DNA of 64,000 bases from Adiantum capillus-veneris (taxonomy: Eukaryota > Streptophyta > Polypodiopsida > Polypodiales > Pteridaceae). Both the position numbers and the translations under genes were made by a program. Below are positions 36,696 to 46,139 of the stretch, piece by piece. Location: the NCBI GenBank assembly GCA_014529385.2, contig CM043946.1, positions 21,942,577 through 22,006,576 of the forward strand, written 5' to 3'. Each line of letters starts with the position of its first letter. Position 1 is the stretch's first letter. The notes beneath the pieces were generated by a model. That model did not search any database. It was not told where the DNA came from and saw only the letters and a program-made list of their open reading frames with translations.

Positions 36696-37383
36696 AAGCC
36701 AAAGAAATCGAGTCAATAGAAGCAGGAACATCGCGACGACCAGCAACTACGACAACCACCATTCCACCACCACCACCGGCTCTTGGGGTAAGAGATGACC
36801 AACAAGATATGTTGGCCCATATTACTGACCAACTGCAGAATTTGTCTGTCCACTTAATATAGCAAGAGAGGAGTCAAGAAAGAGATCAAGACCCTAGAAG
36901 AGCACGACAACAAAACAGGGAGTATCATTGCTACAACTGCGGAGAAGACGGTCACGGTATGTACTACTGTCCCAAACCACGATAAAACTATAATAGAGGA
37001 GGTAGGAGGAACCAATTATCACCCCCTAGAGAAAGAACACCCCCACCCCGAGCACCAACCCCACCAACAAAAATTCTACGACCACCCCAGACACCACTAC
37101 AAGAATCCATTCCACCTCTTCCACCAGCCCCACCACCTGATCGTCCTGTAAACATCATAAGGCTAGAAGAGAAAGGAAAAGCCGTAGTAGTGGATCCACC
37201 CAGAGCAAAGGAGAGGGACAAGGGTAAGGAGAAGGTAACCTTTTTAGAACCACTTGAAGCCATGACTGTGAAAAGAGCTAGGAGGGAGAAAGCTACACAA
37301 TCAGATGATGAGAGAAGCATGCAAGGAGAAACTAGCAAGAGGCCATCCAGGCCACGAAGGAAATTGGGCATCACCGACTTCTA
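36690..37383 (+). pseudogene. Gag nucleocapsid and linker of element B
   Basis: In the protease frame are a CCHC zinc knuckle (CYNCGEDGHGMYYC, 36,929-36,970), then a Pro/Arg-rich linker and a basic Lys/Arg segment (RAKERDKGKEKV, KRPSRPRRK). In-frame stops interrupt it: TAG at 36,860, TAA at 36,983 and TAG at 37,382. The frame is otherwise continuous, so decay is by point nonsense changes. Confidence 0.8.
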
Positions 37384-37384
37384 G

Positions 37385-38152
37385 CTAGGGGAAAGTTCTA
37401 AGCCCTATGATCTAACATTTGATGTGGCAGAGCAAGGAACGAAGATTACATGGCCACAGCTGCTACATCTTGTACCTAAAGTAAGGCGACAATGGTCTAA
37501 AATGGTAAGTACAAGACGCTCCAAAAAAAATGTAGCTGGAGCAATTTCGGGATGCAACATAGATGACATCCTTCCAATTGTCGACGTAAACATAAAAGGA
37601 AAGAGGGTTGGAAACACCTACAATGATGGAGGTGCACAAATCTGTGTAATGAGCGAAGCTATGATGCTTCGATTAGGGCTCGAGGTTGACGGGCCTTCTC
37701 CACGCAAGGCAAAGATGGAAAACAGCGCAAAAGTAAAGTGTGTGGGTGTGGTAAGTGCCGTAAAAATAAAAGCTTTCAACACTGAGGTAGAGGTAGATGT
37801 TTTTGTAATGCCTACTAAGGGGGAGGGCTATCCACTAATCTTGGGAAGGCCATGGTTGATGGCCATGAAGGCAAAACAGGATTGGGGTACTGGCCTTCTA
37901 CGCATGACCGGTAAGAAAGGGGAGACAATCTACTACGACATGAGGATTGGCAAGCAGAAGCAAATGAATTTGGAAACATCGGCAGATGAAACCACTAGCG
38001 AATCTTCCAGTTCTGAGGAGGAGACCACATCCACCGACGAAAGTGACAGTTCCATTGATGTGATGGGTATCATTATGAAGGATCCACAAAGGGTAAGCAC
38101 AACTGGTGATCCATCACCAAAAGGGCAAATCACCTGGCCTAGGAGGAAGTAG
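37385..38152 (+). pseudogene. Retropepsin and PR-RT linker of element B
   Basis: The protease region carries YNDGGAQICVMSEAM (catalytic Asp with DGGA) and, about 75 residues later, GYPLILGRPWLMAMKAKQDW, the C-terminal ILG motif. This gives a retropepsin of about 110 residues with no break. A Ser/Glu-rich acidic linker (SSSSEEETTSTDESDSS) then leads to RT. The frame ends at 38,152, where RT continues in another frame. The domain would process Gag-Pol. Confidence 0.85.
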
Positions 38153-39014
38153 GTTGAAGGGTATGTTGTCTACGGAATTAACACTTGAGGAGAAAGATAG
38201 TTTTTTGCAAATGCTGATGGGATTTCCTAACCTGTTCATTGACAACTATGAAAGAATCACATGCATTACAGCGGTGGAACATCATATTAAGCTGAAGGAA
38301 GGGGTAAAACCAGTTGTGCAAAAGCTACGACGACTGGGGGTCATACAAGAAAAGGCACTCTTGGCCGAGGTAAGGAAACTGCTGGAGGCGGGATTCATCT
38401 ATCCTGTAGAAAACTCAGAATGGGTGTCACCCGTAGTGGTGACGCCTAAAAAGAATGGTAAGTGGAGGGTCTGTGTTGACTACAAACCACTAAATGCTAC
38501 AAAGAGAGACCACTTTCCTCTCCCTTTCTTGGATGAAATTCTGAATGAAGTAGCGGGTTTTGAATGCTATACCGTCTGTGATGGTTATTCAGGATACTTT
38601 CAAATACGCATAGCCTTGGAAGATCAGCTAAAAACCACTTTATCCTTGGGATTCACACCGTATCATCTAGTATTTGGTAAGGAAGCAATCTTGCCCATTG
38701 AAATGCAACTACAAAGCCTCAGAGTAATGGCAAGCCAACTTCAACAACCCAACTTGCATTTGAGAGATCACATCATCAACTTGGAAAGACTGCAGCTGGA
38801 CAGAGAAGAAGCAATAAATTATTATGCAGCACAAGCAGAGCATAGATGGATTAGCTTTAACGAGCATCTCCGGAAAAAAGAATTGAAGAAAGGAATGTTG
38901 GTGCTCCGCTACGACAATCGCTTCAACATGGCCCTTTCATCATCAGGAAAAAGTATGCCAATGGAAGCTACCAACTTATCGAGGCTGATGGAAAACTTCA
39001 TTAAACCAGGGTAA
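38106..39014 (+). pseudogene. In-frame RT-integrase chimera of element B
   Basis: One open frame of about 300 codons. Residues about 70-175 are the RT fingers and N-terminal palm (LEAGFIYPVENSEWVSPVVV, KWRVCVDYKPLNA, CDGYSGYFQIRIALED). After QLKTT, at about 38,640, the sequence passes directly into LGFTPYHLVFGKEAILPIE, normally at the C-terminal edge of the integrase core, some 700 residues further on. The YxDD motif, RNase H, H2C2 and D,D,E core are missing. Near 38,930 another frameshift breaks the integrase tail, whose rest (FIIRKKYANGSYQL) is readable in the next frame to about 39,140. Similar Lys-Thr-Thr codons at both joined places suggest a microhomology deletion. Confidence 0.9.
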
Positions 39015-39152
39015 ATGGTTGGCGACTTAAACCTTATTTTCTTCGATTTGACCATACTCCACCTATTGACATTCCAGATGAGGACACACCATCAGCCGCC
39101 ACCTCCGACGATAATGATCAAACAGATGAGCTAGAGACATGAATGCCTCTAG

Positions 39153-39170
39153 CCAGAAGGGGAGGGCTAA
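39153..39170 (+). other. Polypurine tract of element B
   Basis: CCAGAAGGGGAGGGCTAA immediately before the 3' LTR start. It primes plus-strand synthesis. Confidence 0.7.
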
Positions 39171-40465
39171 TGATGGGGGCTTTTCACAAGCCAAGCTCCC
39201 ATACCCCTCTTCTCTCGTCCCCACCCCATGAAAACCCCCTCTTAGGGAGGGAGTGATAAAAGGCATTGGAAAAAGTAAGAAAAAATAATGTATGATTATG
39301 TAAATATATGAGAAAGGTAAAATAGGCCACCTCATGCCTGCGGAGTAGCCCATCCCCACCTTGCCACCTTTTTCTTCACTGTTGTCCCGCCGTGTGTCCC
39401 TTTTCCTCTCCTCCACTCAAAAGGTCAACCCCCTCTCTCTTCCCCTTGTCCTTTCTCCTTTCTCTCTCCCCTCAAGCTACCCCACCTCTCACCAATAATG
39501 CATTTTAACTCACCAATAATGCACCTTAACTCACATGCAACTTATCCTATCTTCCAAAATAGTATACCCCACCCCCCCTTTCTCTCTCCTATCATATCCC
39601 ATGACCCAAATACCCCCCTCTCTCTCTAAAGGGTGCCATGTCTCTTGTCTTGTAGCTAAATAACCTCCCCCACACTCACACACACTCAATTTCACTAAAA
39701 AAGGTGCCCACAGACCCATCCCCACCCAGTGGTTACCTGATTTTTCTTGTGTTCACACACATCTGCACACAGATTCACCTCTGAACACACTCCCCTCTCT
39801 CCCCTCTTGTAATTACTTTATTCTCCATGTCACCTCTCACTTTTTTTCATCAACCCATCTCTCTCTCATGAGACTGCTGTTCTGGCACATATACACACAG
39901 CTAGACAAGTGGGCCCCACAGACACATGGCCTATGTCGATAATGATTTCTTTATTTCTAAATTCTAGAATTTCTCCCCCCTTATCCCCTATATAAAGAGG
40001 GGTCACCATCACACTAAACACACACACAACATCACCAAAGAGTACACTATGCACTGTGTGTGCCTAGTGCACACACACACACCCACACCATCACCATCAC
40101 CATCACCTCAATCACCATGCTCGTCTTGAGCATGACCTCTACACCCTTGGGCTATGAAAGATGAAGGGCAGCTAAATGAAGGATGATGGCCATAACCCTC
40201 GTGCGAGTCTTCGCCATCAACTCCCACCTATCCGCCATGTGCTCTACCACTCTCTCCCTTCTCTTTCCCCTACCCCATGCCCCCCATTTCATCGCCTTAT
40301 TCTCTAAATAAAGCTTGAGGTTTTGTGAGTATGTTTTCTTGCAATGTTCTGCCTATGTGAGGTGTGCGGAATCGCCACCTAGTCTTGTGTTTGGAGTGAG
40401 CTTGTGTATGTGTAAAGAGTGTGCGGATTCGCCATCCTTCCGTGCTGCCTAAGTACTAAGCCGCT

Positions 40466-40504
<39 letters not shown>

Positions 40505-40732
40505 TGATCTCATTACTCACTTGATCTCATTCCCCTTCCTCTTCATCATTACTCCCAAGCATCCATCTCTCTTGGATGAAAACTTTGTTATGGTGGTGTG
40601 TTGTTTGCGTCCTAGCCGCTCAAGCTAGGTGGTGCCCCCTGTTTGCTTTACCATGACAGGTTCGAGGCGCTCCATTCGGTCCCCGGTGTTTTAGAGGCCG
40701 TCGGGGGTTCGGGGTTCGCTTTGCTCCCATCA
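39171..40732 (+). repeat. 3' LTR of element B
   Basis: 1,562 bp, TGATGGGGGC to TTTGCTCCCATCA. It is shorter than the 5' copy by a few units of the CACCAT run and one TCTTAGTC stretch, and carries a duplicated CACTTGATCTCATT near 40,500-40,530. Confidence 0.93.
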
Positions 40733-42450
40733 TTGGCTGAGATAAAAAATTTAGGCGCCTTTCGTCATGGTTCCTAATCTGGCCCACAACCTCCTCCCAC
40801 AGACTCCCATGTCCTATCCAGCCCGTCTACCACGCATCCGTGCCAACCTTACGAACCCTGCATGTAATAAGTCTTGCCCCCTTTGGTCGCGTGGATCCGA
40901 TGGCCTAAAAGCCCCCTCGCCCTGCCTAGAGGTTTTCCCGCCGTAGATCCCTCGAGTGACACCCCATGTCACTTATAAACGAGATTACGCCGGCTCAACC
41001 CCAATCCCACCCCAAAAATCTATGCTGCATGCGTGTATACAAAATTTGCACGCTTGCAACTAGACCGCCGCGTGGAATATGTTGACCCTCTTGAGACCCC
41101 GTCTCTAGCCAGTACTTGAGAGAGAGTCGCCATGAGATTGCTATTCGTAGTGAGGGAGGGAGAGAGAGAATGAAGATGCATGTTACAAGGCACTGGGGTG
41201 GTCCACATGCTGACATAGCTGTATCATCGATGAACGATGCCGAGGAGTGCCAACTCTGCCATTTTTGGTAGAGTGGAGCTTTGCCCATCCTCGTTCAACG
41301 GTGCCCAATAACTATACCACGTACGAATCCAACCCACCTCAACCAGGCTGGAGTTAATCCTAGCCGGTGCGAAAGTGCTCTTATAAGTCCCAAAATTCCC
41401 GCTCACTGCTCCAAATTTTTCAAGGCTCATTGCTCAAAGACTCAATGTGTTTTCTCAAATTCTTATACCTTTAAACTTTGAATTTCGAAATCAACAGTTC
41501 ACCTCAAACCTAGGTTTAAGCTTACTAACAGAGCCTTCAACTTTTAGCCTGGCCTCACACTACACATCGAGGCTAGAAAAATACACTATTCCTAACCGGT
41601 GAAAATAAGGGAAAACTTGAAATTCTTCCAATTTCTAGGTCAAATTTTGAAGCTTTTGCCGGTAGTTACACTAAAACTTGTGCAAATTTTCCGGTTTTCT
41701 TAAAGGCAATCTAAGAACCTAACTAAAATTTTACGATTTCAATCGGTTAAAATACACTTGACCCCAGTTTTCTTCTAACACTACGTGAGTACAACACAGA
41801 CAACATACTTATCAGCCGATGACACGACTAACCCGTAGGTGCACGTAGGCAATCTCGTTAGCTTGTCAGGCTGAGACCAATCTACATATACGCACTTTTA
41901 TGATGCATCAATCACTAACCCTGGTAGAATGCAACCCACTCTATCCCTAAACGCTCACAACACCGTCTACACGTCCAATGAACTCAGAATCACATCAAAC
42001 TTACTAGGCATCATCCTCTGACTAGGACATACTCTAATCTCACCAGATTTGAACCCTAGCTATCTCGAATACTATTGCGATAGACCAACAGTTCATAATC
42101 CAAAAGTGGGTGAAACTTAAGTTTATCAGTATCTATGTGTAGCTAATCTCTTTCTCATTCCATGAAGCACTTGATTATTGAAAACAGACACCGTTTGTGC
42201 TACTTACAAGCAAAACAAGTTCGAGGAAGAATCGATCGTGATCAACTCGAAACGGCGAATCCGTGGCGTGGGCGCGTAGCTCTCGGAGAGACTACCGCGA
42301 TGGTGTGGTCGCGTCGTGAATCCGGTGAGGGAGAAGCGCGTAGCGAAGAGGATAAGACACACTCACTCTCTCTCTCTCTCTCTCAGACTCGTACGACACA
42401 GGATTAATATTCAAAAAGATGTTGTTCAAAAAATGGTTCTAAGGTGACTT
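40733..42450. other. Unassigned region, probably LTR/leader of the element to its right
   Basis: No ORF with a domain. The part below 42,666 is, in minus orientation, downstream of a polypurine tract and so should be an LTR, but its end cannot be placed. A degenerate copy of the palindrome at 46.4-47.2 kb lies at 42,071-42,086 (TATTGCGATAGACC). Confidence 0.45.
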
Positions 42451-42470
42451 TTATACTTTATTCACCTTAG
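42439..42470 (-). promoter_or_regulatory. TATA box within a 9-bp inverted repeat
   Basis: CTAAGGTGA and TCACCTTAG flank a 14-bp loop that on the minus strand contains GTATAAAAG. The site lies about 200 bp inside the LTR that begins (minus strand) at 42,666, a normal U3 position for a TATA box. Confidence 0.55.
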
Positions 42471-42666
42471 CTCAAAAATGTACATGGGGTTCTCTTGCTC
42501 ATGACTACAAAGTGGGAATAAATCCGAGTCCTGACTAACTGACTAATATTTACATAATCCAGACGAATGGATCAAAATGATAAGACGTCTTTGACCAAAA
42601 AAATGGAATTTGATATGCTTTATAAGATGGGCTCATTACAAGAGTTGGACCAATGGGGCTCCAACA

Positions 42667-42683
42667 CTCCCCCCCTCCTAATT
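42667..42683 (-). other. Polypurine tract and LTR start (D2)
   Basis: On the minus strand AATTAGGAGGGGGGGAG is followed at once by TGTTGGAGCCCCATTGG, a TG-starting LTR. The same 17 nt occur at 48,778-48,794. It lies about 30 bp after the stop codon of the coiled-coil ORF. Confidence 0.75.
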
Positions 42684-42714
42684 CATGTCTACCACGACAT
42701 GATCGTCTTTGTCT

Positions 42715-45564
42715 TCATTGTCGTTGTCTCCTTTCTTGGGTGATTTGATGTAGAAACGCATCATAGCGCATAGACTCACTTGCCATTAATGGGCCAAAAT
42801 TTTTTGACTTGTACATGAAGAAGCCCGTGTAAAATGCTTCTTCAAAGGTTTGGAGATGGTAGCTTGGCAGAAACATCAGCCGTTTGAAATAGGCATACAA
42901 TACTGGCTCTGTCGGTGGCCCACTTAGATCATATGACAACTCTGAGATGCTTCTTTCAGTATTCATATACTCTGATGTCCAGCTTTCTGAGAAGACTGTG
43001 AGACAGATCAAAAATGTTCGAGCTATCTTACATAGCATCTTGCAGGATAGGTCAGGAGAGCCTCTGAATTTTGCTATGGTGCCCTGCAGGGTTTTCACCA
43101 TGCAAGAATCGGATATTCTCTCTCCCTCTGCTGGCCCTGGCATTACTGGATAATTCAGCCATGTCGGATTTCTACTCTGTATTGCTTTATGTTGGATGTA
43201 GGTGTATGTTCGGGGAGTGGGGCAAAACGTTCTGTCATTCCTCAGCTCAGGCGGTGCGTTGACTAAGTGGATCAGGTTATTAGGGTGATCCAATAGCCAT
43301 TGACGCCTCCACTTTGGCTGGCTATACACTATTCTGTTTTGTTGTTCCCTATCCTGTACTTCTCCTTCAAACACTGGCACTTGTTCTTCTTTTTCGAGCT
43401 GCCGTTGATGTGTTAGAGTTTCGTACTTCAACAGAGCATAGGGTAACATAGGTGCATTCCATTCCTTCCGTAGCTCTGCTGCTGTTTTGCCCGATCTGGA
43501 AAGCCCTTGTAGCAACTCCTTTTTGAGTTGCATAGCCTTGTACCATATCATTTCTATTTGTTTTTCCATCCGCTCAACCATCCTCTGCTCTTCCAATTTC
43601 GTGACTGAATCTTCTTCTGTCTCTTGGTCTTTGGAGCCGGTTTGATCCGTCTGCGTATTTGGTGCCTCGTGTTCATCTGAATCATCCTCGTACTCATCTT
43701 GACCCCCATATACTTCGGCGAGTCCAGCCAAATTCGTTGTTGCTGGCTCCATGTGCACTCGTACCTGTCCTTGGTGCTGCCCTGCACTTTGTAGACTTGC
43801 GATTTGTGCGGCCATTGTTCTACTATTGATTTGTAGAGCTTGAAATTCCATTTCTTTTTTAGCGGCAGATTCCTCTAACTGTTTTAACCTGATGTGCAAT
43901 TTTTCATTTTCTTCTCTGAGTGATTTGGAAACAATACTTTGCATTTCACTGTCAAGAGCTGGTCCTTGTTGTTGTTCACTTTGCAAGTCTGAAATTTGTC
44001 TTTGTAGTTGATCTTCTGCTCTAAGCGCACTTTCAGCAATCATTAAATCCTGTTTTCTTTCCAACTCCAGCTCCCTCTTTAGTGCAACCACTTCTTCTTC
44101 TGGGTGGACTACTGGTGTTGTTGGTAGCGACTTTTTTTGCTTCTTAGCGCGTTCGATTTCTCTTGCTTGGATATCTGTTACTGCTCTCAAATATTTGACT
44201 TCAATTTGTAAGTCATCGATGACGACTTGCAAACTTTTGATGGTCTCCAGTGCATCTTGCTTTTCCTTTTCCAACTTTTGGATGTGTTCGTCTCTGTCAC
44301 TGACATCTTCAAGGAATACGTTTATTGTATCTTCACATATGGCATTGAAGTCTTCCGACTCCTGTAAATTTTCTTTGAGAAGATTTACTGTGCCTTTGAG
44401 CCCCAATATTTTAGCATCTCTGATGCTGATCAGCTTTAGAGTGTCCCCCCTTTGCTCTTGCAGTCTCAGAACTTCCTCATCAGTTTTTTGTAGCTTCATT
44501 TTGTTGGACCGGTTCTGATCAGCTAACCATTGACTGTGCAGTCTTGTTCGGTTTAGTATTGTCACCATTGACTGCAAATCTTCATCTATAGTAGCTTCCA
44601 ACTCAATTTCTTGAGAGGGAGAAGCTTTATCTTTAGTCTGATCCACCTCCTTTTGCTTGCCTTTATCACTTTGTGATATGGCTCCAGTGTTTGGGTGTCT
44701 ATCTGTTCCTTCTTCTTCTTGTTCCTCTTCTTCCTGTTCAATGGGCGGTGTGTGAACTCTGTCATCACGATGTGAGTTTTCTGAATGCGAAGTAGATTCA
44801 ACAGATGGGCTAGATCGCCTTTCACTTGTATCTGGCCTTGGAGATGGCGGCGGTGTTTCCTGATCACGCGAAGTTGGCCTCAACTGATCTCTCAAAGTTT
44901 GGAGATCCTCCTCTTCTAGTGGAAATTTTGGTTCATCCCTAACATTTCTTTCTTGGATGTACCTCTCGAACCAGTCCAGCTCAAAAGTTGGGTTGTTTCT
45001 ATTCTTCGTTCTCAATGTGAAAGTGCTACTAGAAGGTTTCCAAGTGGCGCCTACATCGCCTCGTAGAGATCTTTCTAGAGCAAACCCTTCTAGCATCCTT
45101 TCCATTTTTGCTATCTTCTGCAACCTGGTGTTGTTTTCCATTTCCGCTTTCCGCTTCTTTAGTCGGGCATCTTCCTCTTCAGTTCTTTTTTCTTCTTCCA
45201 TCTTTTCTTGTATACTTCTTGTCACTCTTTCTAGCTTGTGTCCTCCAATGGTGTAAATAGATGCCGGTACTTTCCTTTGTGATCTGTCTTCGCTATTTTC
45301 CCTTAATACCAGCCAGTCGTTCTGATGAGGGGCAAGTGGCAACTGATCTGCCGCGCCTATGGTATGGTATATTACTCTGGTTAGGACTTCTCCTCCTACA
45401 ATGTAATTGGGTATGTCCTGCCTTAGCTTTGTCATTTCTTCAAACAGATATGACGCGTGATCTATATAGAACTCACGGGTCATTCCCATAGCCCATGTTA
45501 GTGTGGTTGAGATGCTCCTGTGCAGTGTAGTGTATCTTGGTGGCCTTTTGCTGTAGCTCAACAA
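42715..45564 (-). CDS. Large coiled-coil protein of unknown function (D2 ORF, main part)
   Basis: Open for 949 codons without a stop, the longest ORF in the window. I do not recognise the family. Residues about 100-160 are rich in Lys/Glu/Arg (EEEKRTEEEDARLKKRKAEM). Residues about 225-330 are a disordered Ser/Pro/Glu segment with an acidic run (EEEEQEEEG). Residues about 335-600 have strong heptad character (LEKEKQDALETIKSLQ, REENEKLHIRLKQLEESAAK), predicting a long coiled coil. Residues about 690-949 look globular. No zinc knuckle, protease or RT is visible. It ends next to a polypurine tract, so it belongs to an LTR element. It could be a divergent gag-like structural protein or an extra 3' ORF. 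The first codon in this frame is TTG, so the true start lies in the fragments upstream. Confidence 0.6.
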   Translation of the reverse strand: MLSYSKRPPRYTTLHRSISTTLTWAMGMTREFYIDHASYLFEEMTKLRQDIPNYIVGGEVLTRVIYHTIGAADQLPLAPHQNDWLVLRENSEDRSQRKVPASIYTIGGHKLERVTRSIQEKMEEEKRTEEEDARLKKRKAEMENNTRLQKIAKMERMLEGFALERSLRGDVGATWKPSSSTFTLRTKNRNNPTFELDWFERYIQERNVRDEPKFPLEEEDLQTLRDQLRPTSRDQETPPPSPRPDTSERRSSPSVESTSHSENSHRDDRVHTPPIEQEEEEQEEEGTDRHPNTGAISQSDKGKQKEVDQTKDKASPSQEIELEATIDEDLQSMVTILNRTRLHSQWLADQNRSNKMKLQKTDEEVLRLQEQRGDTLKLISIRDAKILGLKGTVNLLKENLQESEDFNAICEDTINVFLEDVSDRDEHIQKLEKEKQDALETIKSLQVVIDDLQIEVKYLRAVTDIQAREIERAKKQKKSLPTTPVVHPEEEVVALKRELELERKQDLMIAESALRAEDQLQRQISDLQSEQQQGPALDSEMQSIVSKSLREENEKLHIRLKQLEESAAKKEMEFQALQINSRTMAAQIASLQSAGQHQGQVRVHMEPATTNLAGLAEVYGGQDEYEDDSDEHEAPNTQTDQTGSKDQETEEDSVTKLEEQRMVERMEKQIEMIWYKAMQLKKELLQGLSRSGKTAAELRKEWNAPMLPYALLKYETLTHQRQLEKEEQVPVFEGEVQDREQQNRIVYSQPKWRRQWLLDHPNNLIHLVNAPPELRNDRTFCPTPRTYTYIQHKAIQSRNPTWLNYPVMPGPAEGERISDSCMVKTLQGTIAKFRGSPDLSCKMLCKIARTFLICLTVFSESWTSEYMNTERSISELSYDLSGPPTEPVLYAYFKRLMFLPSYHLQTFEEAFYTGFFMYKSKNFGPLMASESMRYDAFLHQITQERRQRQ

Positions 45565-45579
45565 ACACTGATTGTAGAT

Positions 45580-46134
45580 CTATGTCAGTTCTCTTACTTC
45601 CGAGTTTGCTATGAGTTCGAAAGAAGGTAGTTTGGACTTTTGCAAGTAAACTGTGAGGTTTTTCCTTATTTCTCTCATGTTTGCTCCTTGATCTGACAAT
45701 TTCAATGCCTCTTTGATGATCTCTTTGGTGATCTGGATCTCCATCACTGCATTATCCATGCTTGCCACTCTGCAAGTTCCATCTTCTTGGATAGTCTCTA
45801 TTAGATGTTGTACCCTCTTGAAATCTATCCCTACTGGTAGTAGTGATACGAAGTTCCACAAGCCGACTTTTTTGAGTCATGACCTTTGCGGTGATCTTTT
45901 CAAGTAATTCTCTGCCTCCTTGGGAATCATCACTGTATCCACTAAGTTTCTTTTGTCATCCACATATGAACCTTGATATATCTGAAAGACCGCTGCCTGT
46001 TGCACATCTGCAGGTATCCAGGTGGCTGTTGGCTTTAAATAATTGGGTAGAAGTGCATAGGGTACTGCCCCTTCCGTTGCCAGGTTCTTGCCTTTTCTTT
46101 TTCCCGGAGAAGCCTCCATTGATCCTGTCATCAC
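45580..46134 (-). pseudogene. N-terminal part of the D2 coiled-coil protein, frameshifted
   Basis: Two fragments in different frames precede the main ORF. 46,134-45,877 contains a plausible start (MEASPGKRKGKN) and LPNYLKPTATWIPADVQQ. 45,861-45,580 contains FVSLLPVGIDFKRVQHLIET and ITKEIIKEALKLSDQ. Together with the main ORF they would make a product of about 1,100 residues. Two frameshifts separate the pieces. No known domain. Confidence 0.5.
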
Positions 46135-46139
46135 AATTA

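Larger units (their letters stand above)
33743..40732 (+). mobile_element. Ty3/gypsy retrotransposon B, young but internally deleted
   Basis: LTRs at 33,743-35,321 and 39,171-40,732 are very similar along their whole length, differing by scattered substitutions and small indels in CTT/CAC repeats, which suggests recent insertion. Inside, on the plus strand, are a PBS, gag with zinc knuckle, protease, an RT N-terminal half joined in frame to an integrase C-terminal half, and a polypurine tract. The RT palm, RNase H and most of integrase are absent, so the element cannot move without help. Flanking 5-mers (GTTGC and TTGGC) do not match, so no target duplication is confirmed. Confidence 0.93.

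Noticed and set aside
33743-40732. Target-site duplication of element B
   Set aside because: The 5-mers GTTGC (left) and TTGGC (right) do not match, so no duplication is claimed.
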